A stretch of DNA of 64,000 nucleotides. Source: Xiphophorus maculatus. Taxonomy: Eukaryota > Chordata > Actinopteri > Cyprinodontiformes > Poeciliidae. A program made the position numbers and the translations under genes. Positions 1 to 15,000 of this stretch are shown one piece after another. The stretch's first letter is position 1; the number at the start of each line of letters is the position of its first letter. Below the pieces are notes generated by a model. It did not search any database. It saw nothing but the letters and a program-made list of their open reading frames with translations, and was not told the DNA's origin. Where the stretch lies: positions 8,437,882 through 8,501,881 of the forward strand of contig NC_036454.1 of assembly GCF_002775205.1 (NCBI RefSeq). Reading direction: 5' to 3'.

Positions 1-2690
1 AAATACACAAGAAAGCAGAAAATTGACCGAAAAGCTTTGCAGGTGACATCTTACCTTCAATGCTCTCACAGCTGAGTGGCATCAATCTCTCGGAGGCACT
101 CAAGTGTGACCTACATCAACCTTTGCCCTACACAGGTAGTCTACTGTTCCTCGCTGGGCAAGAAAGCACAGTTTGGGCAACTTCAACAAGGCGATCAAAG
201 TAGACTCTCCTGCCTCATTTAAGAGCTGAAGAAACTCGCATAATCCGACTAGAAACTGCTCACCAAGGCCAGAATGATCAGTTAAAGATCCACGGACAAA
301 AGCGGATGAAAGGCTGTGGTCTTGACAAGGTGAAGACAACCTAATACCTGCAACACGCAGCAGCCTGCAGCTACAGAAACCTGTTGTGTTTGCAATAATT
401 ACAGAGGCCGAGAACTGCTGGCTTTGCTCGGCAGGGACAAACATTGAGCAGGAGGGATATTTATGAACACCATAAGCCAAAAACAAAGTGGGTGTGGGGT
501 GTTGTTAAGATACTTATCTGCTGAAATTGGTTTATGAAGACAGTTCTAATCAGAAATACATAATGAAGCATGCTAAAGAGGAAAAGATAACTCTATACAA
601 CTTCTGTCACAAGGAGAATAGATAAGGCTTTGGCTCATAAGAGCTATTCAAAAGTTGAAATTTGCAATTATGCCTTTGTTTACTAGATGAACACATTTAA
701 GAGGCAGATGTTTGAAATGTTATAAAAGCAAGGAAAAACGCTGGACATTTCAGAAACAGGTAGTAGTGGGTTGTTTTTTTTAACTGGAAGCATTTAAAAT
801 TTACATTAAAATATTGCCAATACTTCCTCTTTTTCCTCAGTCCTGTGTTTTGTTTGGCCATGTCGCTGGTGCTGAGCACTGTTTTACCATTAAATATAGG
901 GGAAAGTTTAACCTTTCTGTGGTGACACATAGTTACTCCAAACACTGAGATCACACCACCCGGTCACACCATGGCCGTCCTGACCCAGAGTCCCTTCTGC
1001 TTGTAACTAGTGAATGATTAGTGAGGGGCTTGATCTGTGCCAAAAACCCAAACAGGAAGTCTGAAACTAAAGAAAAACATTTGAAGTGTGATCCAGCTCA
1101 TGGATGTTATATTATTGTTTACAATCAAGTATGATAAGGGGAAATTCCAGCCATTCCAGAAGAGGTCCGTGGATTTATTACTGCGCTGACAATGCTGTGG
1201 TTTATGAATAACTATTTAAAAAAAAAGGTCTGCTTGCTATACTGAAGAATTAGCATGCTCTGATATTTTGAGAAGTTAACCACTCTGGAAAATTCTGCCT
1301 TCCTAACCCTGAGATAAACTCAGGGTTATCTGGTCAAAGTCCTATTGTGCAATTTGTTCGGGTCTTCATATTTCTATTTTTAATCTCCTATGAGTATTTC
1401 TAGCTTGGCACATTGCCATTCAGCTGACTGCTCACTTGGTTGTGATTGACTTCTTTGAAGCCTCTTTACGGTTGTTATCTGTGTAATCCCAAGGCATCTC
1501 CAAACTGTCCTGATAACCTGCAGTTTTGCCTTTCCTCACCTTTCTTCAACTCTAAAATCAAATGACACTAAAAATAAATAAAAAGTAATTGGGCAGGAAA
1601 ACTTATTCTAAGATGCCTATATCAAGGTGCCAGTGTCTTTTACAATATTTAGAAAACTATATCAGTTATTAAAAACAGTTATTAAACCATGAAGTTGCTA
1701 AAAAGATACACAGACCAACCATGCTTTAAGCTGCCACTTAATGGCGCTCTCCCTAATGGTAACAGGCAATGTATTCCAGCACCTAAATCGTTTAATTGAT
1801 AAAATATTCTGCAAAGCAAAGATTTTCTAAACTGAACCTCACAGTCCAACCTGGAGGTCGACCTAATCCTATTTATGCCATTTTGCTTTAAAGAAAAATA
1901 CTCTAGGGATCATTATAGACTTATATTAGTAATGGAATTACTAATAAGTAGCAGAAAAATAATTAATTGTAGTACCTAATAATAATTTTGTCTAATTTAT
2001 TATTTTTTCTGCCCATATGAACGTTACATTAAAAGTGAATACTTTAGCATTTTTTAGCAGTAAAGTTTCTGAAAATAAAAAAAAACCCTTGAGCTCTATA
2101 AAGGTTAAAAATGAAAGTAACGTTTTACCACTGAAATAAAGTAGTAACGCAGACCAAATAGCTTTTGGCCAACAGCTAATAAACTCAAGAAGAAGAAGAA
2201 AAATGGCGCCAGGTTCTCAACAACAAAGAATTCAAGTCTATGCTCAACAACCTGATCAAACTTTCTATTATCCAATGTGGGAAATGGATAATAGAAATGT
2301 AAGAAGTACACTCAATTATAAAACTTTACACAGTGCGCACATCTCTCCAAAGTTTTGCTAAATCTCGCAGGGGATCTAATCGATTAGCATGGTGTCCCAA
2401 ATCGCTACTGGATCTGGAAAAAAACCAAACAATAATTATAATGCATTGATGAATCGTTATATTTATCCGACCCTTAATGCTAAACTCAAAACGTTTTTGT
2501 AACTGAAATACAACAGAAGGGAAAATATATTACTAGCTAACACGCTCATCTAATGCCATACTGAAAACGTTTTTGTAACTGAAGTATAACAGAAATGAGC
2601 TAACACGCTCATTTTAATGCTACCCTCAAATAACCAGCTCTACATTTCATCAACCAGAAAAACAACAACACCTGTCTGTGTGTCTTCTAA
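1..2690. other. No recognised gene; AT-rich intergenic sequence
   Basis: An open stretch of 128 codons lies on the minus strand at 100-486 but matches nothing I recognise. A strong minus-strand donor (AAG|GTAAGATG) occurs at about 47-56. At 2,465-2,625 a block containing AAAACGTTTTTGTAACTGAA is locally duplicated, with copies about 95 bp apart. Confidence 0.5.
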
Positions 2691-2699
2691 ACACACTTA

Positions 2700-4170
2700 C
2701 AAATATGAAGGTTTTCCAGGGTACAATGATTATAAATTACCTTCAGAGTGGTAAGAGCCGTTTACTTTCTCCTAACTGCCCAAATTCTTGTTGTCAAGGT
2801 TACCGGAGAAAAGCGCAGTAAAGATAGTTTGCTTCCAAGAGCGCTCACTCCGTCATGTTTCCTCGAATACATAAGAAAGGTCGTAAATTTCAAAGCATTT
2901 TTTTTAGCCATTCTCAGTCATTGAATTTGCAAACTATGAACTTATTTTCCAACTTTTTAATGTAACTTATTTTCACTATAAATTAAATAATAGTATTTAA
3001 CCGAATGGCAACACACTCCCACCTTGATTTCCCACTTTATATCACTACAAAATTCTCAAAATCTTTTGGAAGAAATGCACTACTTTTTTTTTCTACAATG
3101 GCCCTAAGATGCCGTAACAGATTTTGCATGCTTCATGTATAAAAAGAAAGACATATGGTTTTCAGTTTGTTTTGGGCTTTATTGAATAAATTCATTTTCA
3201 GTAATAAGAACAGGGTCACTTTGTTTAAAAAAATGTTTGCTATATTTAATCATGTTTAAGAAAGAATAAAAAAATGATTTGGGTGCAGAAATGTAGGCTT
3301 TGCAATAAAAGTCTCTGAATAAACTTTGTTTTACCTTTTGTTAAAACTTGGTTGTAAAAACAAAAACTTTGTGTCGTACTTTACATTTTCCTGTGTAATA
3401 AAATTATGTTGGTGACAATTTTGATCCTGATTACAAATTAAAAGAATCCATCTGCATCTATGGGACAAATTTGCATCATTGCAGTTGGGGGCCACAAAAT
3501 CAGTCCAAAGGCTACAAATGGCCCCCAGGAAGCACTTTGGATACCCCAGGCTTAATGGGTGGATGTGTTCACTGATTGTTCCCGTTTCACTTCTGTTTAC
3601 TGGTGGTGGTTCTGTTTGAGTGCTAGTTATTTGCACTCAAACATGTGTGTACTATCTTGTAGAGATACTTCACTGTCATTTTTCTTTTTTCCAGGAAGGT
3701 GCACTGCATTGTGCTGAGAGTTTGGGAAGAGAAACTGAATGTTGTTGAATATATATATGTTCAGTTTAGGGCTCCCTCTTTGGTTCTCTGCTTCAGCTGG
3801 AGCTACTGCTTTTTGGCACTGAAGGACATGTAGATGAAAATCAAAATCAGCTTTCTGTTCCATCATTTCGGCTTCTTTTTCAGCGGGAATAGCAAATATG
3901 CTCATTTTATTGCAACACTCAAACATTATGTACACCACTCTCCATTTTTTCGACACGTCTGTCTTCCAAACATATAAATACTTATAAAGACGAAAGTTTT
4001 CCAAGGTACAAGGCGTATATAAATTACTTTCAGAGTGGTGAAGAGCCGTTTACTTTTTCCTAACTACCTACATTCTTGTTGACAAGGTTACCACAGAAAA
4101 ATACATCAAAGATAGTTTGCTCTTAAGAGCGCTCACTCAATCATATTTCTACAAATACAATATGACAAAG
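2700..4170. repeat. Diverged direct duplication flanking transposon sequence
   Basis: The segment 2,700-2,875 is repeated in the same orientation at about 3,980-4,160. Shared runs include AGAGCCGTTTACTTT, CAAGGTTACC, GATAGTTTGCT and AAGAGCGCTCACTC. The copies differ by scattered substitutions and lie about 1.28 kb apart, with a hAT-like repeat between them. They could be a tandem duplication later split by insertion, or two copies of one repeat family. Confidence 0.6.
3085..3552. mobile_element. Nonautonomous hAT-like element, copy 1
   Basis: This stretch aligns for about 400 bp with 19,760-20,182: shared runs include TTTTACCTTTTGTTAAAA, TTTACATTTTCCTGTGTAA and CCATCTGCATCTA. Its right end (AAATGGCCCCCAGGAAGCACTTTGGATACCCCAGG-type) is a decayed version of the cleaner end at 20,150-20,182. 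A TACAATGGCCCTAA end of another palindromic family abuts it on the left, at about 3,095. Confidence 0.6.
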
Positions 4171-4239
4171 ATCGTTTGTAATACACTGATCAAATGTCAA
4201 ACCCCAACGCTGTTTAACCATTCTTAGCACGAATGTAGT

Positions 4240-5120
4240 CATACAATCAGATGTCTCAAAAGTATTCACATTCTCTACTTAAGTAGAGATACAGATACTT
4301 GTATGAAAATATATCCCAGTAAAAGTAAAAGTGCATGTTTTACTCAAGTAAAAGTAAAAAAGTACAAGTTTTAAAATGCACTTAAGTACAAAAATTCAAA
4401 AGTAATTTTCTCCTTCAATAATGCAAAATTACTTTTTATAAGTCTAAAATACTTTAAAAGTTCTGGTCAAAATAAGCTTTTTTTGATAACATGGACTGTG
4501 TTGGTATAAAATTTAAATAAATATATATACTGATACAATCTAGTTTTTCTTCAAACCAAATCTCAATCAGGATAATCTAGATTGCACAGTTCTATGAATA
4601 AATGTAATTAGTTACTACCAAACTCTGATCCCTAAATTAATTTTATGGATAAAAAAAACTATATTTGGGATATTGTTTTATATAAAATTCCACTGTTTCT
4701 CTAAATTATTCCAAATTTGTATTAGAGATAAACTGGCTTGTTCTTAGAAAAATATACATTTTCAAAACTGAAAAAAAAAAGATTCAGTCCCAAATTATAA
4801 AATATAAATATAACATTTCATTGTTTCGTTGCTATTTTAAAACTATATTAGGGATAAACTACGAATAATATATATAGTGGTGTTAACATTAGCAATATTT
4901 GTTGAGATTTGGACTGTTATTTTGCAGTTCAAATATCATTTTATGGTGTTTGGACGGGAAAATGTCAAATCTGGCAACCCTCCCGTGAGGCGCATGCGCC
5001 ATGCTGGATAGAAATATGGCGCAGCTTAGACGCGAGTAGTGATGTTTTTTTAAATTTATTTTTTTCTTTTTTACATTCTTTAAAATGCCAGAATTCCACA
5101 GTTTATTTTTTTGTCTGTAT
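4240..5120. repeat. Fragment of a hAT-like element with AAAGTATTCACATTCT start
   Basis: The start at about 4,258 (AAAAGTATTCACATTCT) followed by repeated AAGTAAAAGTA words is typical of fish hAT nonautonomous ends rich in ACTTAAGTA. Sequence of similar composition (TACTCTGTACTTAAATCAC) resumes at 6,590 after the Rex3 insertion, so the retrotransposon probably landed inside this element. No terminal duplication is visible for the hAT part. Confidence 0.45.
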
Positions 5121-5124
5121 TTCT

Positions 5125-6585
5125 GGAGTTCCTTAAGGCTCTGGATGTTGTAGGGTTGTGTTGGTTGACGCGACTCTGCAATATCGCATGGACATCGGGG
5201 GCAGTTCCCCTGGATTGGCAGACTGGGGTGGAGGTCCCCCTGTTCAAAAAGGGGGACCGGAGGGTGTGCTCCAATTATAGAGGGGTCACACTCTTAAGCC
5301 TCCCTGGCAAGGTCTATTCAGGGGTCCTGGAGAGGAGGGTCCGTCGGATAGTCGAACCTCGGATCCAGGAAGAGCAGTGTGGTTTTCGTCCTGGTCGTGG
5401 AACACTGGACCAGCTCTACACCCTCGGCAGGGTCCTGGAGGGTGCATGGGAGTTCGCCCAACCAGTCTACATGTGTTTTGTGGACTTGGAGAAGGCGTTC
5501 GACCGTGTCCCTCGGGGAGCCCTGTAGGGGGTTCTCCGGGAGTATGGGGTACCGGGCCCTTTGATACAGGCTGTCAGGTCCCTGTATGACCGGTGTCAGA
5601 GTCTGGTCCGCATTGCCGGCAGTAAGTCGGGCTCGTTTCCGGTGAGAGTTGGACTCCGCCAGGGCTGCCCTTTGTCACCGATTCTGTTCATTACTTTCAT
5701 GGACAGAATTTCTAGGCGCAGCCAAGGTGTTGAGGGGATCCGATTTGGTGGCCTTAGGATCTCATCTCTGCTTTTTGCAGATGATGTGGTCCTTTTGGCT
5801 TCATCAGATCGTGATCTGCAGCTCTCGCTGGAGCGGTTCGCAGCCGAGTGTGAAGCGGCCGGGATGGGGATCAGTGCCTCCAAATCCGAGGCCATGGTCT
5901 TGAGCCGGAAAAGGGTAGAGTGCCTTCTCCGGGTCAAGGGGGGTGTCCTGCCCCAGGTGGAGGAGTTCAAGTATCTCGGGATCTTGTTCACGAATGAGGG
6001 AAGAAGGGAGCGGGAGATCGACAGGCGGATTGGCGCAGCGTCTGCTGTCAAGCGGGCGCTGTACCGGTCCATCGTGGTGAAGAGAGAGCTGAGCCAAAAA
6101 GCAAAGCTCTCGATTTACCGGTCGATCTACGTTCCCACCCTCATCTATGGTCATGAGCTTTGGGTCATGACCGAAAGAACGAGATCGCGGATACAAGCGG
6201 CCGAAATGGGTTTTCTCCGTAGGGTGGCTGGGCTCTCCCTTAGAGATAGGGTGAGAAGCTCGGTCATCCGGGAGGGACTCAGAGTAGAGCCGCTGCTTCT
6301 TCACATCGAGAGGAGCCAGTTGAGGTAGCTCGGGCATCTGGTCAGGATGCCTCCTGGACGCCTCCCTGGTGAGGTGTTCCGGGCACGTCCCACCGGGAGG
6401 AGGCCCCGGGGAAGACCCAGGACACGCTGGAGGGACTATGTCTCTCGGCTGGCCTGGGAACGCCTCGGGATTCCCCCGGAGGAGCTAGAAGAAGTGGCTG
6501 GGGAGAGGGAAGTCTGGGCCTCCCTTCTGAAGCTGCTACCCCCGCGACCCGACCTCGGATAAGCGGAAGAAGATGGATGGATGGA
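5125..6585 (+). mobile_element. Rex3 (RTE-clade) non-LTR retrotransposon, 5'-truncated
   Basis: One frame encodes the reverse transcriptase core: CSNYRGVTLLSLPGKVYS, QEEQCGFRPGRGTLDQLYT, FVDLEKAFDRVPRG, GLRQGCPLSPILF, the catalytic LLFADDVVLLAS box, and a C-terminal GRRPRGRPRTRWRDYVSRLA. Positions near 5,216 and 5,659-5,679 match the two Rex3 primer sites I remember. The 3' end is a GATG-type repeat, typical of Rex3. The frame is open except for in-frame TAG codons at 5525-5527 and 6326-6328. TGTATTTCT occurs on both sides (5116-5124 and 6586-6594), a probable target-site duplication. The 5' part, including the endonuclease, is missing, so it cannot be active. Confidence 0.9.
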
Positions 6586-6594
6586 TGTATTTCT

Positions 6595-7370
6595 ACTCTG
6601 TACTTAAATCACTTTTTTTAACCAATATTTTATTTACTCTTGAATCATTTTTGGACAATCACTTTTTACTCGCACTTGTGCAAAATATATTTAATATACT
6701 TATATATAAACTCATACATGCTTCAAACTGGCAATCTGCACAAATTCTCACTGGTTTGGCGCTTCACTGAGATTGTCCATCCTCTACCACTGAATTATCG
6801 TTTTTAGTTAAAACAGTAACGTCACTGACGTGCAATAGTAATTTTCTCTATTAGAGTTAAACAACGTAGTCAAAATAAAATACAATTAGTCTTTATTTAA
6901 AGCCATGTTAACCAACTTGCTGATAGATCAACATATTTACATTTCAAATGTTCATTTTTTGTCACAAGAATAACTTCTGTACAGACAGATGTCATCTCAT
7001 GTTAACTTAAGTTCTTTAATCATTCTGGACACATTTAAATAAAATAGAGCTGGATTTATAAACTGATGGCGTTCCTTTTCAATACGCTCATTGCTTAATT
7101 ACACTGTTGTGAGACAAACAGTATAATTGCCTCTATATAAAATGTCAACAGTTCTGACTTTCATCAAGTTGTGTTTTTCCCTCCAACAACCTGATTTTCA
7201 AGGAGCTCTTAGCTAAAAGGAGGGATACTTCCGCATGTTGTGCAGTCAAAGCACAACATGAAAGAACTTAAGAAAGCCTGACAAACCACTGGTTTAATTA
7301 ATCAGATAGAGAAAAATCCAGTTTCTTGAAAGGATGACTCCAGATGTTTTGACCGTTCAGTGCGAGTCTT
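6595..7370. other. Intergenic, no recognised gene
   Basis: AT-rich sequence downstream of the Rex3 tail, continuing into the 3' side of hint2. I see no coding exon. The hint2 3' UTR should lie just below 7,371 on the minus strand. Confidence 0.4.
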
Positions 7371-9797
<2,427 letters not shown>

Positions 9798-10335
9798 GTC
9801 TATTATAGTTTACTGTTGATAATGTTTCAGTTTTTATCTACGTTTTGACACCAAAATGCTTCACAAACTCAGGAACTCCAAACAAAACACGCCAAGCTAA
9901 TGCTGCCTTCATGTACATCTCGTAAAAATTAAACTAATCTGAGTGCCAGAAGCCAGTTTTCTAAAACATATATTTTTCGCATACCCTTCGAAAGTGAGCT
10001 TTTTAATTTTTAAAAAATAAATTCTGTCCCCGTTTTTCAAATTATTATTTACGAAAGTAATAGTAAACACATGAACACATCTTAAATTTCAGGTCACCGG
10101 CCCCTTGAGTAATGGAGTTTGACACCTTGCAACAAAAATATCCGACGGTTTGTGAGTGGCACTAAAGGCGACATCAATGACGTATTTAAGGGGTCGCTTC
10201 AAGAGCAGCAGTGTTTAAAGCGCTGATTAACACACTTTGCTCATAAAAGAAATTCACCTTTTGAACGTTTTACCCTTTCCAGAACTTTTATAAATCAATC
10301 ATAATAATAAAAAAATCATGCTTTTTGACAAAATA

Positions 10336-10340
<5 letters not shown>

Positions 10341-10423
<83 letters not shown>
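10341..10423. repeat. (TA)n microsatellite
   Basis: About 80 bp of uninterrupted TA dinucleotides, between hint2 and mrps30. Confidence 0.97.
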
Positions 10424-10425
<2 letters not shown>

Positions 10426-10646
10426 CTTTAATTATGTGTTCACACCACATACTTACAAAGTTTCAAAGAACAAACTACGGTGGCCGACAGGTGCAAATGC
10501 GCAGCAAAAGAGAAAACATGCAAACAAAAAAGAAGACACCCCCGAATGAAATGCAGCAAACAAAAAGTGTTGAAAACGGAAGTGCTCCAGACCACTAGGG
10601 GGAGTCAAAGAAAATAGTATTCATTTCTATGGGACCAGATGCAAGA

Positions 10647-11157
10647 TTCAGAGAAAGAAATTTGAAAGAAAGTAAAGGTATCTCTCTGAATCTTGCATCT
10701 GGAAAGTGTGATTATTGTGAGAAGTCTGAAACAATAGAGCATGTTATTTTAGAGTGTTGTAAGTATGAAGAAGAGAGAAGATGCATGCTGAGAGAGTGTG
10801 TAGGTATTAAAGAAAGGTTTAATTTAATAGAATTTTTGAGGAGAGATTTCGGGAGTAGACATATTCAAATAATTATTTGGTATCTTAAAAAAACAAAGCT
10901 ATTTCATAGGATATGAGTAGAGCAAGTTGGGTGTGAATGTGTAAAGAATATCAAAGAGGGGTATATAAAGTTATAAGCAAGTTGGATAATATAAGCAGGT
11001 GTGTATGTGTGGGGGTATGTTTAATCAGGAGTTAATGGAGGGAAAAGGTAGAAAGTGAAAGTTTATAGACCATCTCGAACCACACTCCATACTGGTAAGT
11101 GGCGGTAATGCTACTGTAAGTTTGTTGCCAACCGCCAATAAATACCAAGAAGAAGAA
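10647..11157 (+). mobile_element. LINE 3' fragment nested at the centre of the foldback element
   Basis: A short frame (about 10,629-10,916) holds the Cys-rich word CDYCEKSETIEHVILECC, the CxxC...H...C pattern found at the C-terminus of many non-LTR polymerase proteins. A noncoding tail follows and ends in GAAGAAGAAGAA at 11,157. I cannot place the family. It is 5'-truncated. Confidence 0.65.
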
Positions 11158-11240
11158 GAATCTTGCATCTGGTCCCATAGAAATGAATACTATTTTCTTT
11201 GACTCCCCCTAGTGGTCTGGAGCACTTCCGTTTTCAACAC

Positions 11241-11356
11241 TTTTTGTTTGCTGCATTTCATTCGGGGGTGTTTGCGTCTCTCTTTTTGTTTGCTGCATTT
11301 CATTCGGGGGTGTTTGCGTCTCTCTTTTTGTTTGCTGCATTTCATTCGGGGGTGTC
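11241..11356. repeat. 42-bp tandem repeat, about 2.8 copies
   Basis: Units begin at 11,241, 11,283 and 11,325. Each contains TTTGTTTGCTGCATTTCATT and CGGGGGTGT. The repeat length is a multiple of three, so open frames run through it on both strands, but these are incidental. Confidence 0.9.
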
Positions 11357-12025
11357 TTCTTTTTTGTTTGCATGTTTTCTCTTTTGCTGCGCATTTGCAC
11401 CTGTCGGCCACCGTAACAAACAGAGCAAAACAAAAATAAAAAAAACAAACAAATCCCCACAATGAATCCAAAATCTAGTGGGGCGTATTGTACATACAAC
11501 ATAAAAATTCTGAACAAAACATTGACGTACAAATTGTTTCAAAAAAGAGGTAAACTTAAAAGCATTTTTGACTTAAAAATGGCATTAAAATTGTAACTCA
11601 TTCTTGCACTTCATAAAGTATTTTTTTTTTTAAAGAAGCAACATTTGTGTAGTTAATGTTTGGATAATATCGGGATATTTACACCGCAATCAATATTATG
11701 ATCATTAATAAAAAAACACCAAGTTTAACCTCTTGGATGGCTATATCTGTTAAAAGTACCCCGTGAACCCAGATAAACTGGTGAAGATCCGGCCAAATTA
11801 CAAATTTCCAGATCCTCAGTTACTTTCTCACATTATAAACATTTATCCACATCCACTTGAAAACTCTGTCTCAGAAAGTCACTAGTTGGATACATTTTTA
11901 TCATTTTAAATTATAAGTTGAAGTTGGTACCACCACCTCTCCGTAACAGCTGGTGGCGCTATTGCACTGGTTTGTTGTTATTTAAACCTGAATAAAATCC
12001 ACGAGGAAGAACTCAAAGAAGCAAC

Positions 12026-15000
12026 ATGGCGGCCCGCATAAGGCTGCCCTTGCTGCTCTCTAGAAGTTTTCCTCCACTTAGATCCCTGAAATATGTCCAC
12101 ACCGAAGCAGCTGCGAAGGAGCCTCAGTATCCGCCCATAGTCGCCTCTCTGACGGCTAAAAGCAAATCCGCCCGGCTGCGGCAGAACGAGGAGCGCATTA
12201 AAATGATCTCCTCCTCTCCTGTGGAGGAGAAGCTGTCCCTCATCACTCACATCCAGCGGATGAAATTTGTCGTCTACCCTCAGACATTCTCACGAAACCC
12301 GGACAGCTGGTACCAGCACTTCACCAAAACCGCGTACATCCCGGGCCTTCCGGAGAAGTTCAACCCGGGTACGGAGGGCTCCCAGTCGGCCGCGGATCAA
12401 CCGGCTGCCCCTGAGATCGACGAGGCTGCGTTCAATGAAATCCGAGATCTGGTCACCCGTGTGATTTTACACGAGCACTGGCACAAGATGAGGAAGCGCA
12501 AACCTTTTCTGTACAAACACCAGGAGCAGGTGGTCGGTCCCTTCCTGAAGACCCTGGTTTCTGATCTCACCCACAGCCTGGCCAAATACAACCCGCTGCT
12601 GCGGCTCTCCAGTCTGGGTACGGATGATGAAGCTCACAGTAAATCACCAACAGAGGTTTATTTATGGATTGCTACATTTAGGCTGTATTTTTTACTGAAT
12701 GGTCATTTGTGAAGAGAGTAAAGGTGTGTGATAATGCATATTTTGGTATCGAGCCGATACTATGTAAATACAGGAACCGGAGTTTTGTACATTTTATGCT
12801 TAATTACTGCTCAGTTTTCCAGTTACTTTTCTAACTGGATTTATTTGAATTGATTTAGGATCAAATTGGATTCTGTTACTGAATGTTAATTGGGTCTGTT
12901 TCGGCTGCATTTGTCATGAGTTGTCGTTAAAAAGTTTTTTTTCAGCACAGTTTTGTCCTGTAAAATTAATAGTGAATCTCAAAATGTAAGTCTCTAAAGC
13001 CAGTTTAATACCGACACCTCTCTGTTCCTACACAGCAGACCACATAAACCAGTGTTCCCCTTTCAGTGATGGTTTTGGTTTCTGATGTTTGTTTTCTTCT
13101 TCAGATCTCAGTCCACAGGTGAACTTTTATTGGAGGAGGGGAAAAAGAATAATCCCGAGAGGCCACCGCAGAGGCCGACAGGAGCCAATCAGGTTTCAGA
13201 TCGATGACCATCCCCACAGCCAGATCAGAATACCTCAGCAGCTACCGCAGGTAAAAAACAAACAAACACCCATCTCTTTACAGTAGGAATAGAAAAATAC
13301 AGATATCAATACATGTATTCTGTTAACTTTATCTTATTTTCCTGTCATGTGATTCATCAGTTTGCTCCACTGGAAGCGTCTTACACAGCTGAGGTCCCAG
13401 AAATCCACCTTGCCCCCAACGTGATGCCTCTGTTCAGAAGGCAATATGACAACAACATCTTCACAGGTAAAACTCCTAAAACTAAAAGAAATAGTCAAAC
13501 CTCATATCTCATATTTAGAGGCGCAATAAAGGGGAATCAAATCAAGAACAAAATAAAAAAACGTTTCTATCCAAGAACCAGAAGAAATAACTTCTTAGTA
13601 TTTTCGTTCACACAAGATCAAAATACTCCAAGTACTTTGTGGAAGAAGTAAGTAAAAGGTAGCCGAAGTTTAAGCTTTAATATTAAAGTATAAGTTCAAG
13701 TCTTAGTATTAGTGCATACTCCACGAGAGTATTCTTAAATAAATCAAGTACAGTTTATAAAAAGTAAACTTCAAGGATACTGCCTGTTTTAAGAATAAAA
13801 TAAATACTCGAAGTAAACCTGAAAAAACTATTCTTTGCTTTTTGTATTATTATGAACTTAGAGTTAACACAATGTTTTTCATAACTCTGCTTTCCTCTGT
13901 TTTTCCAGGAGCGAAGCTGCCAGACCCAGCCTGCTACGGTCACACTCAGTTCCATCTGGTACCGGACCGATACCACAGAGACCGGCTGGCTCGGCAGCAG
14001 CATTCGGACCAGGTGGAGCCCTTCCTCCGAGCCAATGCCGCCGCCAGCCTGTTTGCCTGGACTGGCGCTCAGGCCATGTACCAAGGTCAGAAAACCAGCA
14101 TTTTACTGCTTTTCATTCTGTGATGCTGGTTTCTCTGATACTGAAGAAAAAGGTTCAAGTATTGAGAAGCTGCATATCATCACAAAATGTGTTTTGAAAA
14201 CAAAATAATTTGGATTAAGCAAAAGTCACTTATTTAATTTTTTAAATTGGTTGTAAATATAACTCTGTTGGAGTTGCAGCTTCATCCAATCTGGAATCTG
14301 ATTCCTTTTTTTCCAGGTCGGATAAATTTGGAAAAAGAAAAAAAACAATAGAAGAGTATTTATTTTTCCAGATTTTATTTACTATTCCACTAACAAAATG
14401 TTGAGTTTCTCCCTTTTTTGGTATTTTCTTCCTTGCTTTTCCACCTCATTGCATCAGTTTCTATTTTATTTCTTTCGTGTAATTATGTTTTTCTTTCTTT
14501 CTTCCTTCCTTCCTTCTATCATTTTTCTTCTTTCCTTTTAATTTTCTGTTTTTCCTCCCTTATTTCCTCTCATCAATTTTACCCTTCTTTTTCTACTTCT
14601 TCCATGTCTTCCCAAACTTATAATGTCTTCTGTTAAGTTCACAGTGATTTTTAGTGTTTTCATATTTTAAAGCGAACACATAAAACTGAGAAATCTGGAT
14701 AGTCGGATCTGGAATCATGGAGTTAGAGGAGAAAAGAGTGATGGGTTGTTCCTTCTCCCCGCCAACCCTCTGCAGGTTTCTGGGACTACCAGGACGTCTC
14801 CAGACCCTTTGTGTCGCAGGCCGTCATCACAGACGGACATTTCTTCTCCTTCTTCTGCTACCAGCTCAACACTCTGGCTCTGTCCGTGGAAACGGACGCC
14901 AACAACCCCAGGAAGAACCTGCTGTGGGGCACAGAGAGCCTGCGTCTCTACGAGGGCGTGCAGGACGGCGCGGTGGTGGGGCTGGACGACGGCGTCCTCA

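Larger units (their letters stand above)
10476..11415. mobile_element. Foldback transposon with long inverted arms and an inner LINE fragment
   Basis: Left arm 10476-10646 and right arm 11158-11415 are inverted copies, beginning TACGGTGGCC and ending GGCCACCGTA. The arms share CATTTCTATGGGACC, the AGTGGTCTGG block and the AATGAAATGCAGC block. The direct repeat ACAAAC flanks the element (10470-10475, 11416-11421). The right arm has three 42-bp units (from 11,241); the left has one. Between the arms sits a LINE 3' fragment. No transposase is seen. Confidence 0.8.

Noticed and set aside
5596..6337. Long open frames on the minus strand and in other plus frames
   Set aside because: Shadows of the Rex3 polymerase frame, which carries the recognisable motifs.
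11190..11532. Overlapping lysine-rich open frames on the minus strand
   Set aside because: They are produced by the 42-bp repeat in the foldback arm and exist in several frames at once.
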